A DNA stretch of 64,000 nt. It comes from Rhizomucor pusillus (lineage: Eukaryota; Mucoromycota; Mucoromycetes; Mucorales; Lichtheimiaceae). The notes below the pieces were generated by a model. The model was not told where the DNA came from. It made no database searches and saw only the letters and a program-made list of their open reading frames with translations. The stretch is taken from NCBI GenBank assembly GCA_900175165.2, contig FWWN02000571.1, positions 1 through 64,000 on the forward strand. The letters are read 5' to 3'. A program made the translations under genes and the position numbers. Of this stretch, positions 21,863 to 37,157 are shown piece by piece (the first letter of the stretch is position 1; each line of letters starts with the position of its first letter).

Positions 21863-24800
21863 CTACAAAGAACCAAAGTATCTGTCTGTGAGGAATCGCT
21901 TGAGTGTCTCAGCCTGGACCATTGTCATGTCTTTTCCTTGTTTGAGAGAAAATGGTAACTCTGCCTTGTCCAATCCAATAAACAGTTTCGTCAATGTGTT
22001 GACCACGTCAATCAGGTTATCATCGGCTAGCTCTTGTCGAACATCGTCGGTTAACTCGGGTTTTGCAATCCACAAGGCGGTCTGTGTTGTTAACAATACA
22101 GCGCATCCTTCAATGAGATACAACAGACCCCGCGCGATCTGCTTTGATTTGCCGTGGTGTTCAGCCTTGAGGAGTATGATACCAGCGTTGATGCATTCGA
22201 TCATGGTTCCAAACGATGCCTTGTCACCGACACGCGAGTTGGGTTCCAAGATAGTGTTGCCAAACGGCCACTCGACATCCCGTTCCGTCAAGATTTTTTG
22301 AACCTCGGTCAATTGCATGAGCGCCAGCATAATATTTGGTTGAATTCGCACAATCTTTTGAGTGATGCTTTGCAAAAGGCGGCTGGTCTTGTTTGCAGCA
22401 GGAACTGTGGATGTAGATGCTGAGAGTGATGAGGGAATGAATTGTTCGGCGAGTTGCCGCTCAATGTGGTTGATAGGGTAGAGCTGTGCCTGCATGTGTT
22501 GTGGATGGGTAAAGTAGTACAAGTAGCGCTGCAGTAGTGATAATGCGAAATCTCCAAACGCGATGAATATGTTTGCTGCATACGAGACGACACGATCGAA
22601 TCGCTTGGCGAGACCGAATATTATCATTGTGATTCTTTCAATTTCCTCCAGGTGGCAAGACGACAAGGATTCTGAAGGTGATAATCCCATCAACGAATCC
22701 CTTTCACCTTTTGCTGTAGCAAACGTGCGTTGGATTTGGGATGCATACATCTGTAGAAAGGCAACAGTAGAGCGAAGCATCCGGTCTCCGATATCTGATT
22801 CCTTGTTATCGTCGACTAGTGAACGCATCATATTGCTGACAACAAAGAGCATGTGGCACCATGTCACGTGCAGAGGATTTCTTTCTACATAGACAGCTTG
22901 CTTTTGGTTGCGACCTGAACCTTCTTGGAATCTAATCAAGAGATCGAGAGAACCTTGCTGGAGTATAGGTGTCAAGGGATTGTGGCATAATACGTCGATT
23001 AGTCCTTGGCGTAAGAGCTGTTCTGCCGCCAGCCGGTTGCCGGACATAATTAGGAGTAGGTAGAGTGCATTTTCTGCGTAGGGAGACACATACAAGTTTT
23101 GACCACCACTGCTAATTTGTCTACAATGGAAGCGTTAGTGGACATGTAGCCATTATCCCAAAGTAGAATCCACTGTACCGTACCTATCAATTTCATTGAC
23201 CTCCATGCCAATTCCGTCATGCAATAAGCGTAGCAATGAGGGTATAATTTCGTAGCGGGAGAAAGAAGGTAACCATTCGTTTGCATCAGGTTGATATGTC
23301 TTGTTGATGAGCTCCATAACGATGGCGGTGATGACGGTGCAATCCTTGATGCATTCTTCGGCTTGTTCGCCTTGAATTCCAGCTGCAATGAAAGATGTGG
23401 CCTTGGTAGCAGCGAGTTGCAAGCTTTCGCAGGCTGCATTCAGCAATATCAATAAAGAATCTTTGATTCTGACCGACAGTGGATCTCTTGAGCCGCCGCT
23501 GGAAGCCTTGCGCAATGTCCGCAGTAACAAAAGATTTGTTTCTAACAGCGGCCGATGGAAGCTCACTGCAGTGTAGCCACGGACACTATCAACCAGCGAG
23601 AAATTATCGCGAAGAAGCAGACGACAGTTTCCTTCTAGGAGCGACACGATTTCATCAATGTGCTGTTGTTGTCTTCCGGCTAAACCATCCTGAACCAACG
23701 AAATCCAGTCTTCGGTCAATCCGCGCAGAAACTCGATCAAGGTCGCATAAATTGTTAATGTAACGCCATCGTCTCTGTTTTCGTTCGCTGCATGCTGAAG
23801 TACGCTCTTTATAAATTCGAAGAGCACAGTCGACTTGGCGTTTGAAGCCTTGCTTCCCCAGAATATATCCGACGCATGACCGGAGCAGGTTTCGATGAAG
23901 GTCTTGAAAGAGCGTAGAAGGATAATTTCAGAGTCCACCAAAGAGGAATTATGGTTGGCAAGACAGATGTTTGTTTTGAGACGGTCCGCTGTTGCTTTGA
24001 CCTTTCGCACGGCGAGAACGGCAGGAGTAACAATGATATCGTCATGCTCTTCTAGTTGATATTTGTCTGCAATTTCTTTAACCAGGTTGTTGATCCGCGC
24101 TTCTGCAATGCGTAAATCGTATAAGAACAAATCGCCGTATTGCCGTGGTTGATCCTCTGCATCGTTGTCACCGTAGCCGATAGGACCAACCTTGTAGAGC
24201 AGGCTTGAAGTACCGGATCCGCCAACCTTTTGCAATAGATCTTCTGCCACATTTTTTACATCTTCCGGCAAGCGTTGATTGAAGCTGTTCTTGATGGCAG
24301 ACGAGCGCAGCGCAGCGAGCTTGCTTTGGTCGCTTATTTTACCTAGCAATGTCTTGATTCCTGCAGGCAGCTGGTCAGCTATCGATGTTGCAGTCAGGTG
24401 ACTGCAAGCCGTCAGATGAATTTCGAACGCCATAATTCTCAATGCAAATGCTTTGCTGACGTTTAAGCAGCATACTCGTCGAACAGCCTTGTTGTTGCTT
24501 GATAATTCTAGCAAAGGTGCACCGTCCATATCATCATCAATCGATATGTTTTCTGTTGGATACAGCTCCAAAAATTCTTGTCGCGGGATTTCCATGTTTG
24601 TTGGATTTAGCAATATCTTGCCAAGTGCATCCCACAGCGCGCTGTCGCTTCTTGTACGTTGAAGCAAAGCATGGTGCTGAAACGCTGTTTGCCAGAAAGT
24701 TGCCAAAAATCGCAGCAAGTTCGACAGGACCGTCGGTTTTTCCATCGATAGCATTTCCCAATGGCTTAGTGAATCGATTGCGACGCGAATGGCTGATTCT

Positions 24801-27800
24801 ACAGGCGGTTGCTGGTTCAATCGACTAGCAGCCTGTTGCTGCTTCTTCTGTTCTTCCATTAACTTGATCGCCGACTTGGGACTAGGCAGGATGTTCTCTC
24901 CACATTCAAGGAACAGTAATCCAAGACTGGGTTGTGTCTCCAGCAACAGAATAATCATTTGCCAGATGGATGTTAGCAACCGTTCGCTTTGGAATTGATC
25001 TTGAGCAATGCTGAGATAGGTTTTGATGATGCTTTGCACTTGCTCCTTGTCACCCAAATGCCCGACAAAGTCGGGTGGATTAGCCCATGTCTGGGAGGTG
25101 CGACACAGTAACGTCACGATATTTGTGGCGAGAATGGGAATCGCAGCGTTGTGTCTGTAGTTGATATGTCGTGTGAGCCGCAGCAAGAAATCTGGTGCGC
25201 TGGTTTCGTTCGGTCGCTCCAAGATCATACGCTCCAGAGTACTTTCACGTACATTGTCGCCACGAGCGATCGCTTCTAACTGTCGCTGGAGAAGAATCTT
25301 GATAAATTCGAACGTCTGTATAGTGAGTCGTTCCGCAAGTTTTGCCTCCCCGAAACGTTGAGCGCGATAAAGAAAGTCTGCCTTTTTTGCTCCAGCGGAT
25401 AGCACCTCTAGCAAAGGTTCTACGTGGTATGCGCCTCCCTCGTATAAAAAGTTGAAAAGAATATCTTCTCGCAGCTTGTCAAGGGACAATCCACGGCTTA
25501 CAGCAGCAGCGTCTGGATCACGGAAATACTGAGCGATTTCGATAAAAATGGAGATAACTTTGGATCCGATTCGGAAGCGCTGAGACAGCCATCGGTAACG
25601 CCAGTTTGCATAAGATGGAAATACGTCGAGCATTAGATAGTGTAAACAGAGATAGAGCGTCTCGATCTGGTATTGACGACTGATTATCCATTGGTTATCA
25701 CCAGTTTGCTGAGGGTGGATCCACCAATGTCTTTGCACGTCCCGTACGAGAGCAGTGACAAGATTTAAGAAGGCCAGAAGCAAGGTATACTCGCCTTTCT
25801 TGCACTCCACGTTAGCTACAATGTGCTGGATCTGGCAGTTAGGATCTGTAGACACCCTCGATGCAACAGGGAACCGTGCTGAAAGGCCCTGGCCGGCATT
25901 CGGACGAGGTAAAATAGGTGCTGTCTCCAGATATGTCCATATTTCCGTTCTGTAGTGAGGTAACAGCGATGTAACGCACTGAAGTGCAAGATTAGTGGTG
26001 TTCACAGGACAAGGTTCAATTGAGCAGCAAATTGATAGCACTTGACAGAGCAAGGAGATCAAGATGTACGGTCCACTAGCTGTAACTGCCGGATTGCGGA
26101 TTTCTTCGACGTGGTTAACTAATTCCGGTACCAAGCCTGGACATGCTTGGAAGACTCGGTGTAAGAGTTCCAGTATGGAGTTGATAACTTCAATGTTCTG
26201 GCCTTCCAGCGTGAGATCTGCATCCTCTACGTTGGTTTGAGAGCGATCAAAGTTGTTCGTCTTTTGTCGTTCGATGAAGGTGGCTAAAATTACTGCGATC
26301 AAATGCCATCCAGAGTAGTTGATCCGCCATCGCACAATCCGTCTTTCATCGATTCCAGGAATAAGCGTGCCAAGTGTACCGGCTGGAACGGACACGCCGT
26401 TTATCTCGTTGATCGCGCTTGAAAGCCGAATAGGATCGTTTGAGAATGCTATCATCTGTTCATCTTCACTGCGTAGTTGCAAGTTGACGTTGGCCTTGAG
26501 TTCCGTCGTCAATGTCGGTATGTACTTGAAATATTCAACGACGCAGCGAGCAGATTCTTTGGAAGCAGATGAGTGATCACCGGCTCCAGAAAGCGATGAT
26601 AGAAGCTGGACCAACTCCAAAAAGTCGACAGGAAATCCGCCACGAGCTGTCTCAACCAGTGATAAGAGTGCATTCGATTCAGCTTCGCTCTTCCAGAATT
26701 GCAGGCAGAGTTCGGCTTGATCCAAGAAAAGCAACCGTACACACTGAACCAAACTGCCGTAGCTTTCGGAATGTAGCGCGACAGGTGGAGTAGTAGATAA
26801 GAAAGCGTTGAGCAATTCTTTGAGCACTTGTCGATTTCCAGAGTTGTCAGCTCCTTCCTCATCAGAGACACCGCAAGTACGGCTTTGGATTATGGAGCTC
26901 ATGTGATCGAATACGCCGAGTTTTAGTGATCTGCCTGCAAATCTTTCGTAGACTCTGGGAGACTGAGCAATAACCGGGTTCTCTGGGAGCTTGATACTGC
27001 GAGAAGGTCCCTCTTTCAGCAGATATTGATTACTCAATTCCAGCTTTCCGTGAATCAAATGTTCAAGATCTAGGTAAGGTTGCGGGCATCCTTCGGCAGG
27101 TAGTAAATTGTCGATATAGCTGAGCAGATACGACCATGCCAACAGGAAGACGGAATGCTCTGGTTTGTCGCCAAGGTAATGTGCTACCTGTCCAATCTTG
27201 ACTAGAACATCGGGTGCATCGAGCAAGTTCTCTCCTTTTGGTCGTATAGATAATACTGGGCGTAAGAACGGCAAGCGTAGAATCGCCACCGAAGTCAAGA
27301 CACACATGTGAGATACTTCCTCTAGCAGGACAGCTCCTTCGTGATCAAGAGCGTACATGGTGGCCTGTTGGCGACCAAAGCTGTTTGCTTCGAATTCTTG
27401 GATGAGAGCTAAAACGCGTTGCGGTGAACACAACGAGGGAGGGTATATCAGACAGATAATTTCCAACAAGCTTTTTTGCTCTCGCAGATTCTGATTTGCC
27501 CAGCTGCTAGCCGTTTCACTCCTTGTCTGGAACCTGGTGGGTACTTGAGCGCGCACCGATCTTTTGAATTGTTTGATAATCCTCTCCACAAAGTCATCTT
27601 TTACGATGCGTGAAATTGCATAGTCAGCGATAGAAGAAAATACATGCTCGACATCGTCGTGTATGCGTAGCAATGATGCGACACACTGGAGTAGACAGAT
27701 ACGTTCGTCAAAGTAAAATCTCGTAACACGATCCATCAAATGGATATCTTCGCAAAGTTTGTCGTCCGGTACGTTGACCTTGTGCTCCTGCCGAAATGCT

Positions 27801-28177
27801 GACCAGAGCGAAGCGCAAGAAAGTTCATTGATGTGAAATATATCAGAAAGCAACGTGATGTAGTTCTTTTCACCCTGCGTCAAATTGATTGTTTTGCCGT
27901 CGACTGATACATTTCCGCTTGTCAGTTTGTTGCGCGACTGGGTTGATGGTTCTCCAAAGGTATCCAGAGCCAGGGACAGTTGCTTGCTTTTCTCCTCGAG
28001 AAATGTTTGAAGTCGATCAGTCGAACATTGTTCGCTTCCTCTTTCAATCGTATCGAGTAGCTTTCGAAAGGTGCTATAAACAAGCGTGTTAGTAAAACGC
28101 ACACACGCGTCGCAGCACTCGGCACTTGAACAATACCCAGCAAATCGCTCATTGAGCTGATCTGATTGAGGCGCCAT
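21863..28177 (-). CDS. NUP192: Nucleoporin Nup192/Nup205 family, inner-ring scaffold
   Basis: Very large alpha-solenoid scaffold of the inner ring of the nuclear pore complex (yeast Nup192, animal Nup205), binding Nic96 and Nup53-type partners. Model: complement(join(21863..23111,23184..28177)), 2080 aa, somewhat longer than yeast Nup192. Helical, Leu-rich, without FG repeats or membrane segments throughout. The N-terminal part carries the family-like block running from KTINLTQGEKNYITLLSDI to HINELSCASLW. The single 72-nt intron near the 3' end joins NEID to SSGGQNLYVSPYAENALYLL. Start set at the first ATG of the open frame (MAPQSDQLNERF); the frame is open upstream and a further 5' exon around 28286-28409 cannot be ruled out. 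Confidence 0.88.
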
Positions 28178-30501
28178 GACGATCGTTCCAGAATCCAAAA
28201 AGTTATTCAGTACTTGAACGGATCTAAGCGGTTGACGAGATTAGAAAGCTTGCAGACTTTGACAAAGATTTACCAGTTGACTTACTGGATCTTTTGTCTG
28301 GATTCACGCCGGTGAAAAGAACCTGTCGCAGAATTTGCTGACCGCGTTTTTTGAGCTTGGTTTCAATTGGCTCTCTGGCGACCGCAGCTCCCTTCCTCCT
28401 CTCTCCCAACTTAACACAAATTTATGCGAATATTTTAATCATTGCGTCCAAGTATCCATAGAATATACAGAAAGCAATGCACCTCATTTAAAATTTATAT
28501 ACGAAACAATTGATTTCTGCATCGCGAGTTGATTCCAGGTAGGAAATAGGTACAACCAGTAAATCAGGACAGAGTTATAAAGCTTCTTTTCGTTTGATGT
28601 CCCTCTGCGTATGAAGGACTCTAGCCGTCGGTCTTACACCGATGCTTGTTGGATGACATGCTTGAAGCTATTATGCGTAACCGATAATGTAACGCTCTAT
28701 TTTACATCAATCATCATGAGTGCGCTTGATATGACCTAATATGTAAATGGCACACACTATTCAGTAGTTTTGAACAGAAACATACGTACATTAGCTCCTT
28801 ACCATCCCAGTGACATTCTCGCTGCTTAACATTGAGTAGTACGAAAAAGTATAATAATGCTAAAGTATTTCACAAAAGTCACCATGGAAACATTTTAATG
28901 GTCATTGTTAGCCTCTTGCTGTTGGATTCATGTGTTAGTCTTGAGTGCTTTTTGGTGTTTTGAAAATAATATAATGTACTGAAAGACTCTGATTTACTAA
29001 AGCTGTCCAGCATCCAACTTTTTAAAATGAATATTTATTTAAAGGAATTGGGATTAACTTCAAAAGGTTGACCTTTACATTTTGATATCTTAACGAGTTT
29101 GCATAGATAAATGCAGCAGTTTTTCCAGGCCAAGGCTCTACATACTTGCTTTCTCGTTATATACAAAGATTCATTAGAAGGTAGCTCAAAAAATTGAGAA
29201 TTTGATAACCTATACGGCGTTTCATTTTCTATATGCCGTTAGGAAGTTGTTCTGCTGCATCGCTGTAAATCTTCGTAGCAAAGAAGCAATATGAAATCAA
29301 AAAAGTTCACATGAAAGGACATTGAGAACGGAGGGCTACATATTACATTACTCGAACCATTTCGTTCATGAGGTCTAAACTGGAACGGATCTTTAAATAA
29401 GATTTGCACTATGCATCTCATTCTGAGCTGTCAAATTGAGATAAGCCATGAATTACCTAACCAGCACGATTCTCATCCCGACAGGAGAGAACGATATTTT
29501 GCAAGTTGCCTAGGATAATTAAACGAAGAACGTACAGACTGAAGTGTGTACGTACGCAAAACAACGATTGCTCGATTTATCATATTTGACGTCTTCTGTA
29601 TTAGGGAATTAGTGAAAGCGGTATCTCGTTCGGGCGGTTTATACCAAATAACGCAAATAAGTTGTAATAAAGTTTCCAACTACGCAAAGAAGGGTTAGGA
29701 TCGGATAACGCGATGGTTCCCCGATACTGCCGATAACTCTGTCTCGCTGCAGTTACCCGCACTATTTAGCGGCTTTCCACCCGGAAAATTTACAACGAGG
29801 TACCTGAGCGGAGAGAAGACGGGATGGCAAATGATGTAAGAAGCACCAGCGTCGTTCTTGTCGTTGATCAAGACCACCATCAGTGCGCGCGCGCGCGGGC
29901 CCACAAAAGTTAAGTCTAGCTCGCTTCTGGGACCGACGAGGTAAAATAAACGACATTCTGTCGGCCACGTGCCCTTCCCGTGATTTTCAGCATCGCGATC
30001 TGGCAGTAGGACCGATCGCCTATGGGTTCCTCTTAAAGAAACACGAAGCGTTTGCAGTGCTTAACGGGTGCCATTCTGCCACATACAATGCAGACCGGTT
30101 GACGAGCTCTGCCTGGGTCTTCTGCTAACCTGTTATCAGTCTCGCAATCGTGCTACTGACGTAACTTTCCAAGGCACTCCGTTGCGGAACCGAAAATCAC
30201 GACCGGGACCCTTTTTTTCCAGGACAGTGGCAAAATTATCAAGGTAATCACGACGTGCACCTTATCGGCGACAAATCAACCAGTACTTGCGCTGTAAGCA
30301 ACAGAAGTGTTTTTTTTTGCAAAAAGAATATGTTGTACGAATAAAGAATGGCATTGTATCAGACATATAAAGCGAAATCGCAAGGTCCGTTGCTACGTTT
30401 CAGCTGTTTCAGGCACATGAAAAAGCTGTAAAAAAATTTGTGGAGCCCGACAGGTCCATCGTTTAGTCAAGCTCTAAAAAAATATCTTTCCGATGCTCTT
30501 C
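28178..30501. other. Long gene-poor stretch
   Basis: More than 2 kb without a supportable gene. Short frames (29239-29421, 29473-29679, 29695-29968, 29883-30128) have no motif; those at 29.7-30.1 kb overlap on both strands in a locally GC-richer patch that contains an alternating GCGCGCGCGCG run at about 29885-29897. The left end carries the nucleoporin promoter. I found no terminal repeats that would mark a transposon. Confidence 0.5.
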
Positions 30502-30510
30502 TATATATAT
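30502..30510 (+). promoter_or_regulatory. Probable TATA box of the GPD gene
   Basis: TATATATAT lies about 105 nt before the GPD start codon and is followed by a long CT-rich stretch (about 30538-30600) that runs to the ATG, a common layout in strongly expressed fungal genes. Position-based inference. Confidence 0.5.
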
Positions 30511-30611
30511 ACCAAGCTGCATTTGCGGTGTCGTTATTTCCTTTCTTCTTTTTGTTCTCTCTCTCTCTCTTTGTTGTATCCTTTCCTTTGGCTTCATTAT
30601 TTCGAAAAACA

Positions 30612-31706
30612 ATGGCTGTCGAAAACGTTTGCATTATCGGTTCTGGTAACTGGTAAGCCATCGTTTGGTCCAATTCAGGGACTGCAAAAGGGTGCTTATC
30701 AAATGATCTGTGTAGGGGTTCTGCAATTGCCAAGATTGTCGGCGAAAATGCATTGAAGCATAAAGATCTGTTTGCACCCTCTGTTCGCCAATGGGTTTTT
30801 GAAGAGCAAGTTGATGGCCAAAAATTGACTGATATTATCAACACCAAGCACGAAAACGTAAAGTACTTGCCTGGCGTCCGATTGCCCGAGAATGTGCGTG
30901 CCATCCCCGATGTCGTTGAATCCTGCAAGGATGCCACCTTGATCGTCTTTGTCTTGCCGCATCAGTTCGTCCGCGGTGTATGCGAAAAGATGAAGGGTCA
31001 CTTGGCTCCCAATGCCCGTGCTATCTCACTTATCAAGGGTCTCGAGATCACTCCTAACGGCATCCACCTCTTCTCTGAAGAGATCTCCCGTATCCTCGAT
31101 ATTCCCTGCGCTGCTTTGAGCGGTGCCAACATTGCGGATGAGGTCGCTCGCGAAAAGTTCTGCGAATCTACCGTCGGCTGCACCAGCTTGGAAGACGGCG
31201 CTGTGTTCCACAAGCTGTTTGACACTCCCTACTTCCGTATCAATGTTATTCAGGACCACGTGGGTGTCCAACTTTGCGGTGCGCTCAAGAATGTTGTCGC
31301 TGTCGGTGCTGGCTTGTCGGATGGTCTTGGTTACGGAAGCAACACAAAGGCTGCAATTATCCGCCGTGGTTTGATGGAAATGCGCAAGTTTGGCCAGAGC
31401 TTCTTCGGCGATGTCGTCCAGACCGAGACTTTCTTTGAATCCTGCGGCACCGCTGACTTGATCACCACCTGCACTGGCGGTCGCAACCGCAAGGTCGCTG
31501 AAGCCTTTGCAAAGAGCAAGCGACCTATCGAGCAATTGGAAGCTGAATTGTTGAACGGACAAAAGTTACAAGGTACCTTGACCGCCAAGGAAGTCAATGA
31601 ATTCTTGTCTGCTCGCAACATGGTCCAAGAATTCCCGCTCTTCACCACCGTCTATCGCATCATCTACGAAAACCTTGATGTTGAAGCCATCGTCCGCGAA
31701 ATCTAA
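30612..31706 (+). CDS. GPD1: Glycerol-3-phosphate dehydrogenase (NAD+), cytosolic
   Basis: Reduces dihydroxyacetone phosphate to glycerol 3-phosphate with NADH, feeding glycerol (osmolyte) and phospholipid synthesis and balancing redox. Model: join(30612..30652,30716..31706), 343 aa, typical for the family without an N-terminal targeting extension. The NAD fold carries GSGNWGSA (residues 11-18), split by the only intron inside the Trp codon. Catalytic-domain motifs: LIKGLEI, LSGANIADEVA, CGALKNVVAVGAG (catalytic Lys), GYGSNTKAAIIRRGL, and TCTGGRNRKVAEAF with the substrate-binding Arg. Codon use is strongly biased to C-ending codons, unlike neighbouring genes, suggesting high expression. Confidence 0.97.
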
Positions 31707-33676
31707 AGAGAACAAACATTGAAAGGAAAAAGCACACACACCCGCATAATCCCCCCTTACACATTGCATTGTAAAGCTAGCTAACAACTCTTTCACACAC
31801 ACAAAATTTTCGTCCCTCACTACTGCATTCATTCTGTGTAGTCTTTATTCTCCATCATCGCATCCCTCTTCTTTTTTTTTCTTTCGCACTATGCATATCC
31901 TTGCACAAGTTTCCGAAATAGAATTCACATGTTATCTTTTTGACATTCAATTGATATCACATGTTGTTGCTCTAAGTAAACTTGAGCATGTAGAAACCGG
32001 TGTCAAATATTTTACCCATTCTGCGACTGCTCTTGACGAACCGATTGCAGAAAAATTAGTGTCTTAATACTATCCTTGAGCGGAATCCAGTGGCGAAACT
32101 AAAGATACTATGTAGAAATTCACATGAGACATACAACGTAACACGTATAATGAAATAGGCCAGGAGAGGATCTTAGAGATAAGCGTTACGTGGATGAATA
32201 ATGAATTCTCGTTGAAGGAAAATATGAAAGCCAAAGCAATTGCTGACGTAGTTTCTGCATCCTTTCTCAGGATAGGTATATAAACAGCTCCGTACTGATT
32301 TTTCAAATGGAAATGTCATATTTCCCGCAGTAGAGACCACATGTTCTAGCAGTAAACAAGGAAGTTGTTTGGAAGTAAAGAACTCTTTATCGTCTATGTA
32401 TGTCATTGCTCTTCTTTAATTGGTATCATGACAGATCATGTTCGTAAAATATCTAGTTTGAAGAAAACATATCGAGGATGCCTGCAGCCATTACAGTACT
32501 CAAACAGAGGTGCATACAGCTTGTATGCATTCATTATTCAACGCCCGTAAATCATCTATACTACTGTATCCATGTATGCATCTTGATGATATGATATTTG
32601 TCACAAATTGGTGTTATGTCGAAACATCGAAGACTCCAAGTGCATCCACGTAGTGGCGTTAGGTATATTGAGAATAATAAGATGTGGCCTAAAGAGCCAA
32701 TAAGACACTGAAATCGACACTACGCTAAAACTTTTATGGTCCCATATTCTATTTTAACATTGATGTACAAGCAATGAGTACCTGGAATACAGAAGAATTG
32801 GCATGTAACCACGTTTTTGCTTATTGCTGTGAGAAACGCAGATGTGTTACTGCTGCCGCTCGCCCGGAAAAATGCCGTTCATCGTGCCACCACACTTGTG
32901 TACATACTGCAACTGGAAAAAAAAAAAAGAAAAAGAGGCTGTCGTCTTCTTGATCTTCACTGTTGCTTGCCCTTGTATCACTTTCAATTATATTCGTCAC
33001 ACCTTGCACAACAGGCCACCCGCCGCTGTAGATCCCACTACTCCCAGGAACACGAATACACGCCATGTCCTATGCAATACATCTGGTAGAAAAAGTAACA
33101 ATATAGACAGAGACCGACTGTTCATACCGCGTGATCTATTTGCACGGCCAAAAATATTCAGTAGCACGTTGTTTCGCGAAGACATACAACGGTGTGAACA
33201 TCCAAGATCACAAAGATAATCCTGCTGCCTGAAAGGGATCGTTTATTGCGGATCAAGAAATCCTACATATGCGACGACCAGGTAATTTTTGAGCTGACCC
33301 ACAAACCTTCTACTTTCCTACATATTCTGATTACATACTTAGACGTACAGCGTATTCACATGCGAAACGCAGACTAGGCCTGTATGAATACAAATCGTTT
33401 CATTTTATTCAAATTGGTACAAACAGTATTGCCCCTGTAAACATTGATGCATTGAATTAAAAAGATTAGATGCAGGAAATTAAATGCCGGCTGGCAATGT
33501 ATATGTGTTTAGCGAGGATATGGGGAATCATTGAAAACAAGTAATAGAGTATTACAAGGTGAACAGAGAGAGAAAGAGAGCAAATAATAATAAATGCATG
33601 ATATGTGGGTGATAGATGGGAGTAGGAGGAGGAGGATGGGCGTTTGCAGAAAAATAAAGACAGTGCAGTCAGTACA
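31707..33676. other. Gene-poor stretch
   Basis: CT-rich GPD 3' region, then about 1.8 kb of AT-rich DNA with no supportable gene. Overlapping frames on both strands at 32817-33219 surround a poly-A tract (about 32920-32937) and have no family motif. No repeat pair found. Confidence 0.55.
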
Positions 33677-35094
<1,418 letters not shown>

Positions 35095-35550
35095 AGCGAC
35101 TGCAAGGGAAGGGAAAGAAGATGAAGGAAAGGAAAGAAGGAAAGAGGGAATAAAGGAAGGTCGAGAGCTTGTCAGACCTCGACTATTTTTAAAGTTGCTA
35201 TATTATTGGACGAGAGACCGATCTTTTCTTTTTGGATCGACGGCGACGGAAATCTTCTAGGTGTGCCTTAGCCACCCAGATATGCATCTTTTGGGCTAGA
35301 AGCTATTTGGCAACTGTGCGCAGTCGCTGGCCGCCAAGCCCATGCTGCTGCTTGGAATGTTGGTTACTATATTTAATAGACTATGTACTCTTCTTCTTTA
35401 ATTAACGTTGTTAGCCATTTTTGTTGCCTGCAGTCCAGAATCTCTTCAACATTAGGGAGATCCCTTTTCGGGTCAGGAGTCCGCAACTTTCTTTTTTAAC
35501 ACTCACGCGCAGATCCTTATTCCTTTTTTGCCAATCCCCATTCTTTAATG
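35095..35550. other. Upstream region of the mannosyltransferase gene
   Basis: Purine-rich just above the start (GGAAAGGAAAGAAGGAAAG type runs at about 35105-35160 on the plus strand, pyrimidine-rich on the coding strand). No other gene. Confidence 0.5.
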
Positions 35551-37031
35551 TCACAAACATGACAAGTGCGCTAAGTGCGCAATCATCTGAGCGCGAGGCT
35601 CGGGTATCCTAGCTACATCTTCACCACCTTGACCCACTTTGACTTCTAATCCTCGTTCATCCGCATAAAATTTGTCTTTGATGGGCTGCATCAAAACGTT
35701 CAGTTTTGGTGTAATGACCATCACTGTGTTTGTGGGTATAGTCAACCAATCGGCTTTCTCGAATGTCAGCGGTTCTACGGTACGGAATTTAGATACTTGG
35801 TTTTTCGCCTGCCACTCTTCCACGTCGCAACCATTTTCAACCAACAATAAAAACTTACCACTGGCGACAACCACCATGTCTTCTCTTCTGTCAGCTTTCA
35901 CCATCCGGTAATGTCCAGGTCGGTAACACTCAAATTTCGTTCCTGATGAAAAGTACAACGATGCTGCCTCTTCAGTCTTGCTGCTGATATATCGTACGCA
36001 GACAACGGACTCCCCATCCGTCACGGCAAAGTTAAGTAAGGACGGCTAGTAAGATTTTGCTGACATTAGCCGCAAATATCCATATAATTTGGATACCACC
36101 ACCGTTAGCCCTACCTCTGTGATATTCTCCTCTTCTGCCCATTCGTTTAACTGAGCGATGGTCTTGAGCATTGCATCCTTGAGCTCCTGATACTTGAACC
36201 GCTCTGCCTTTGGGTCCTCTAGCTAGCACATACACCTTGAATGAATATACAAGTATACCTATGCCACTTATGATCAAACGCTTACAAAGCTCAGAAACAA
36301 GGCGAATGCCCACTCTGAATCGGTGTTGCCTTCAACAAACAAATATAACTCTTCAGGTAGCGAACTCTGAAGTTTTCGTTTAATCTGTGTAAAAAACGTT
36401 AATTAACCTGATCATGTTACATTTATGTCTTTTCTTTAAGGGGGATGGCGTCATTACCTTGTTGAATTGTGCAATTCCTCCATTGTGCATCCACATTATA
36501 CGCCCATAACTTTTTTTAAAAGTGAGTCAGTCCCTGAAACGTTTCCAAGCAAGTCACTGCACGTACTTCCAAGGGTGGCAGTTGGCCTCTGTCACGGCTC
36601 CAGACGTGCTTGCACGCACATGTGCGAATAATAAAGGGCTCTTGATCTTTTCAGCCAGTCGGACCAGGTTAGAGTTGCTCCATGCAGGTGTCACAGACGT
36701 AAAGATGCACGGCGTCATCGTTGCCGCCTCGGACTCGATATTGTCTTTTTCGCTGTCATACCATCCTACGCCGAAACCGTCGCCTTAAAGATCCATTCAG
36801 CATAAACCTTTGTTGATATGTCGAGCAAAACAATGAATATTCACCGTTCAGGGGTCGCCGATGATCTATCCGCAATCGAGAATCAAACGATTGGTTAATG
36901 ATTGAATGCGCCGGTCTTGTTAGCAGCTACGTATCGTGTTAGATCGCCAGTTTGCCATTTACACGTTGTAATGTACTTGCATGAGCTAACAGGATCGGCT
37001 GCTTCCCCTTGTATAGCAGCAGACGGCACAT
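35551..37031 (-). CDS. DUG3: Glutamine amidotransferase Dug3 (glutathione degradation)
   Basis: Class II (Ntn) amidotransferase-type subunit of the cytosolic Dug2-Dug3 complex that removes gamma-glutamate from glutathione. Model: complement(join(35551..36045,36115..36222,36286..36384,36458..36509,36567..36783,36845..36926,36981..37031)), 367 aa. Catalytic Cys2 follows the initiator Met (MCRLLLYKG). Then SFDSRLRIDHRRPLNGDGFG, HVRASTSGAVTEANCHPW, IMWMHNGGIAQF, EGNTDSEWAFALF, and the Dug3-type C-terminal blocks YISSKTEEAASLYFSSGT, GHYRMVKADRRED and LTIPTNTVMVITPKLNV. The first intron (36927-36980) needs a GC donor (GCAAGT) to join PILLAH to LLTRPAHSI. The C-terminal 40 residues past the core are unusual. 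Gene lies 126 nt downstream of a small same-strand gene. Confidence 0.93.
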
Positions 37032-37157
37032 GGTTTTCTACTGTCGGAAACAATGACAAAAAGGGAAAGAAAAGGGTTCACGTTCGTTTGACAAGGCAGA
37101 AATCAACAAGGAGATAAAGTGGAGATGATAGCAGCAGCAGCAACAACAATTTTCCAT

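Noticed and set aside
28224..28409. Possible upstream exon of the nucleoporin gene (KLKKRGQQILRQVLF)
   Set aside because: Has a GTAAGT donor and a phase-compatible acceptor, but no ATG in frame and no recognised family similarity; kept only as a caveat.
29883..30128. Frame spanning the GCGCGCGCG run
   Set aside because: Overlapped by minus-strand frames of similar size; no motif; locally raised GC explains the openness.
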